NCBI GenBank assembly: GCA_013400975.1
Contig: WBMZ01000209.1
Coordinates: 5,721-69,720 of the forward strand
Direction: 5' to 3'
Source: Atrichornis clamosus
Taxonomy: Eukaryota; Chordata; Aves; Passeriformes; Menuridae
DNA length: 64,000 nt
Shown here: positions 62,835 to 64,000 of the stretch, in pieces
Layout of the letters: each line of letters begins with the position of its first letter
Numbering within the stretch: position 1 is the stretch's first letter
Position numbers and translations under genes: made by a program
Notes under the pieces: generated by a model
What the model was told of the DNA's origin: nothing
Seen by the model: the letters and a program-made list of their open reading frames with translations, nothing else
Databases searched by the model: none

Positions 62835-62985
62835 CAAATGGTCTCCCTCACTGGACATATTCAAGAACCATCTGGACACAATCCTCTGCAATGTGCTCTG
62901 GGACAGCCCTGCTTGAGCAGGGAGGTTGGACCAGATGAGCCACTGTGCTCCCTTCCAGCCTTACCCATCCAGTGATTCTGTGAAA
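62835..62985 (+). mobile_element. CR1 3' end, sense
   Basis: This contains CACTGGACATATTCAAGAAC, then CATCTGGACACAATCCTCTGC, GTTGGACCAGATGAGCCACT and the tail CAGTGATTCTGTGAAA. It closely matches the 3' end of the long CR1 at 28600-28750, so it is the same subfamily. It has only about 150 bp and begins some 45 bp after the family A LTR. Confidence 0.88.
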
Positions 62986-64000
62986 TACATAAAGACATGT
63001 CTTCCTAACTTTTTGAATAAGCAAATCCTGCATTGGGAACATTGGCACAGCAATTTCACAACTAAGTTAGATATCTGAATTCAGTAAAGTGCATATAAAT
63101 TGTACACACTATACTGTTTCAAATTAGGATTATATAGATTTTTATACATTATCTTGCAACATGTCAGTGTGTCAGTATATGATGGTGAATGTTTGCAGCT
63201 TTTGCATAACAAATTCGAATATCAAACAGCCAGTTTTATCCTTTTTGAATCACATACTTGAACTGTTTCTTTTCACATGCTACTATATAGTTCATGCAGT
63301 ACTCTTTGTTTGAAGAAATAGTATGTAATGAATTCAAATACTGTTTTACCAATGACTAAACAAATCTAGTTGTGTGTCATATTTCCTTTGGTATGGTCAG
63401 TAAAACAAATAACGGGCATTATTCTATAGTATTGTTAAGGAAAAGAGTGATTGGTCTTTGCCTAGTGTTTCCCTGCAGGACTATAGATTTTGAATTTCTG
63501 CTGAAGTGATAGCAAGTCTTCAGTATTGTACTTTTCCAGTGTGCACCAGTGATCTCTTTTCTTTCAAAATTGTTTTCCTCATAAGAATCACATTCTTATC
63601 TTTTATTTTCCCTTGAGTTACAGGAAGGAAAAGATAGACGAGTTCCCTCTTCAAGCCCTAACTTCAGTGTGATTCTGTCAAAATGCATCTGTGTAGTAAG
63701 TGGCCATTTCTTTTCCCCAAGGCCCCCTTTAGTCACCTCCAAAATGGGCCTGTCCTTCACAAAGAGAGAAAGAGAAAAAGAATGTTCTTATCTTGCTATC
63801 ACTTTACTAGTGGCTGCGTAGCCTCGGGCTCTCCCTTCAGAACATCATTGGTTGGAAATCTGCAAAATCTTTCAGTGAGATATACAAAAACAACATAAGG
63901 ATAATTTAAAATGAAAAGAGATGGATACCTCAATTTTCTTTATATTATTCTATTAGTTTTCCCTTAATTTGATATGCTTTCTAGATATTTCTTGTTAGAA
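62986..64000. other. Intron to window end, no gene seen
   Basis: AT-rich sequence with ORFs of at most 71 codons and no domain. I looked for the expected CSMD sushi exon and found none. Confidence 0.5.

Overview
The window looks like intronic DNA of a bird, most likely a passerine. Evidence: AT-rich sequence with large introns; CR1 LINE fragments of several ages, some ending in the avian CR1 3' tail (ATTCTRTG-type repeats); endogenous retrovirus LTRs of types I recognise from chicken and songbird genomes; and one short SINE with a tRNA-Ile-like head and a CR1-like tail, an arrangement known from passerines. No bacterial-type gene, operon or CRISPR array is present.

The only host coding sequence I can support is two consecutive plus-strand exons (13437-13540 and 19469-19581) of a CUB and sushi multiple domains gene, best matched from memory to CSMD3. 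They join in frame to give about two thirds of one CUB domain. The earlier part of that CUB domain and the following sushi domain were not found, so the flanking exons probably lie outside. The window therefore holds at least 13.4 kb of upstream intron, a complete 5.9-kb intron, and at least 44 kb of downstream intron.

Layout: 1-330 LTR-like end; 331-13436 intron with one short LTR (4.6 kb) and an antisense CR1 piece (5.4-6.2 kb); 13.4-19.6 kb the two exons, whose intron holds a rearranged CR1 (14.9-15.7 kb) and a possible LTR (17.2-17.7 kb); 19.6-26 kb mostly plain AT-rich intron; 26.2-29.7 kb a 2.4-kb sense CR1 set inside an older LINE; 30-44 kb intron with CR1 tails and one LTR; 44.3-45.0 kb an LTR carrying the SINE; 47.0-49.1 kb an antisense CR1 split by an LTR; 49.8-50.7 kb a CpG-rich LTR; 51.1-53.9 kb a satellite of about 16 units of ~176 bp, each with a short CCCTAA (telomere-type) stretch at the same place; 54.5-55.5 kb antisense CR1; 57.1-58.0, 60.3-61.0 and 61.7-62.8 kb further LTRs; 62.8-63.0 kb a CR1 tail.

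Nothing here suggests genes working together. The window is one large neuronal-type gene's introns filled by layered retroelements. The most unusual object is the telomere-motif satellite at 51.1-53.9 kb, next to the CpG-rich LTR.
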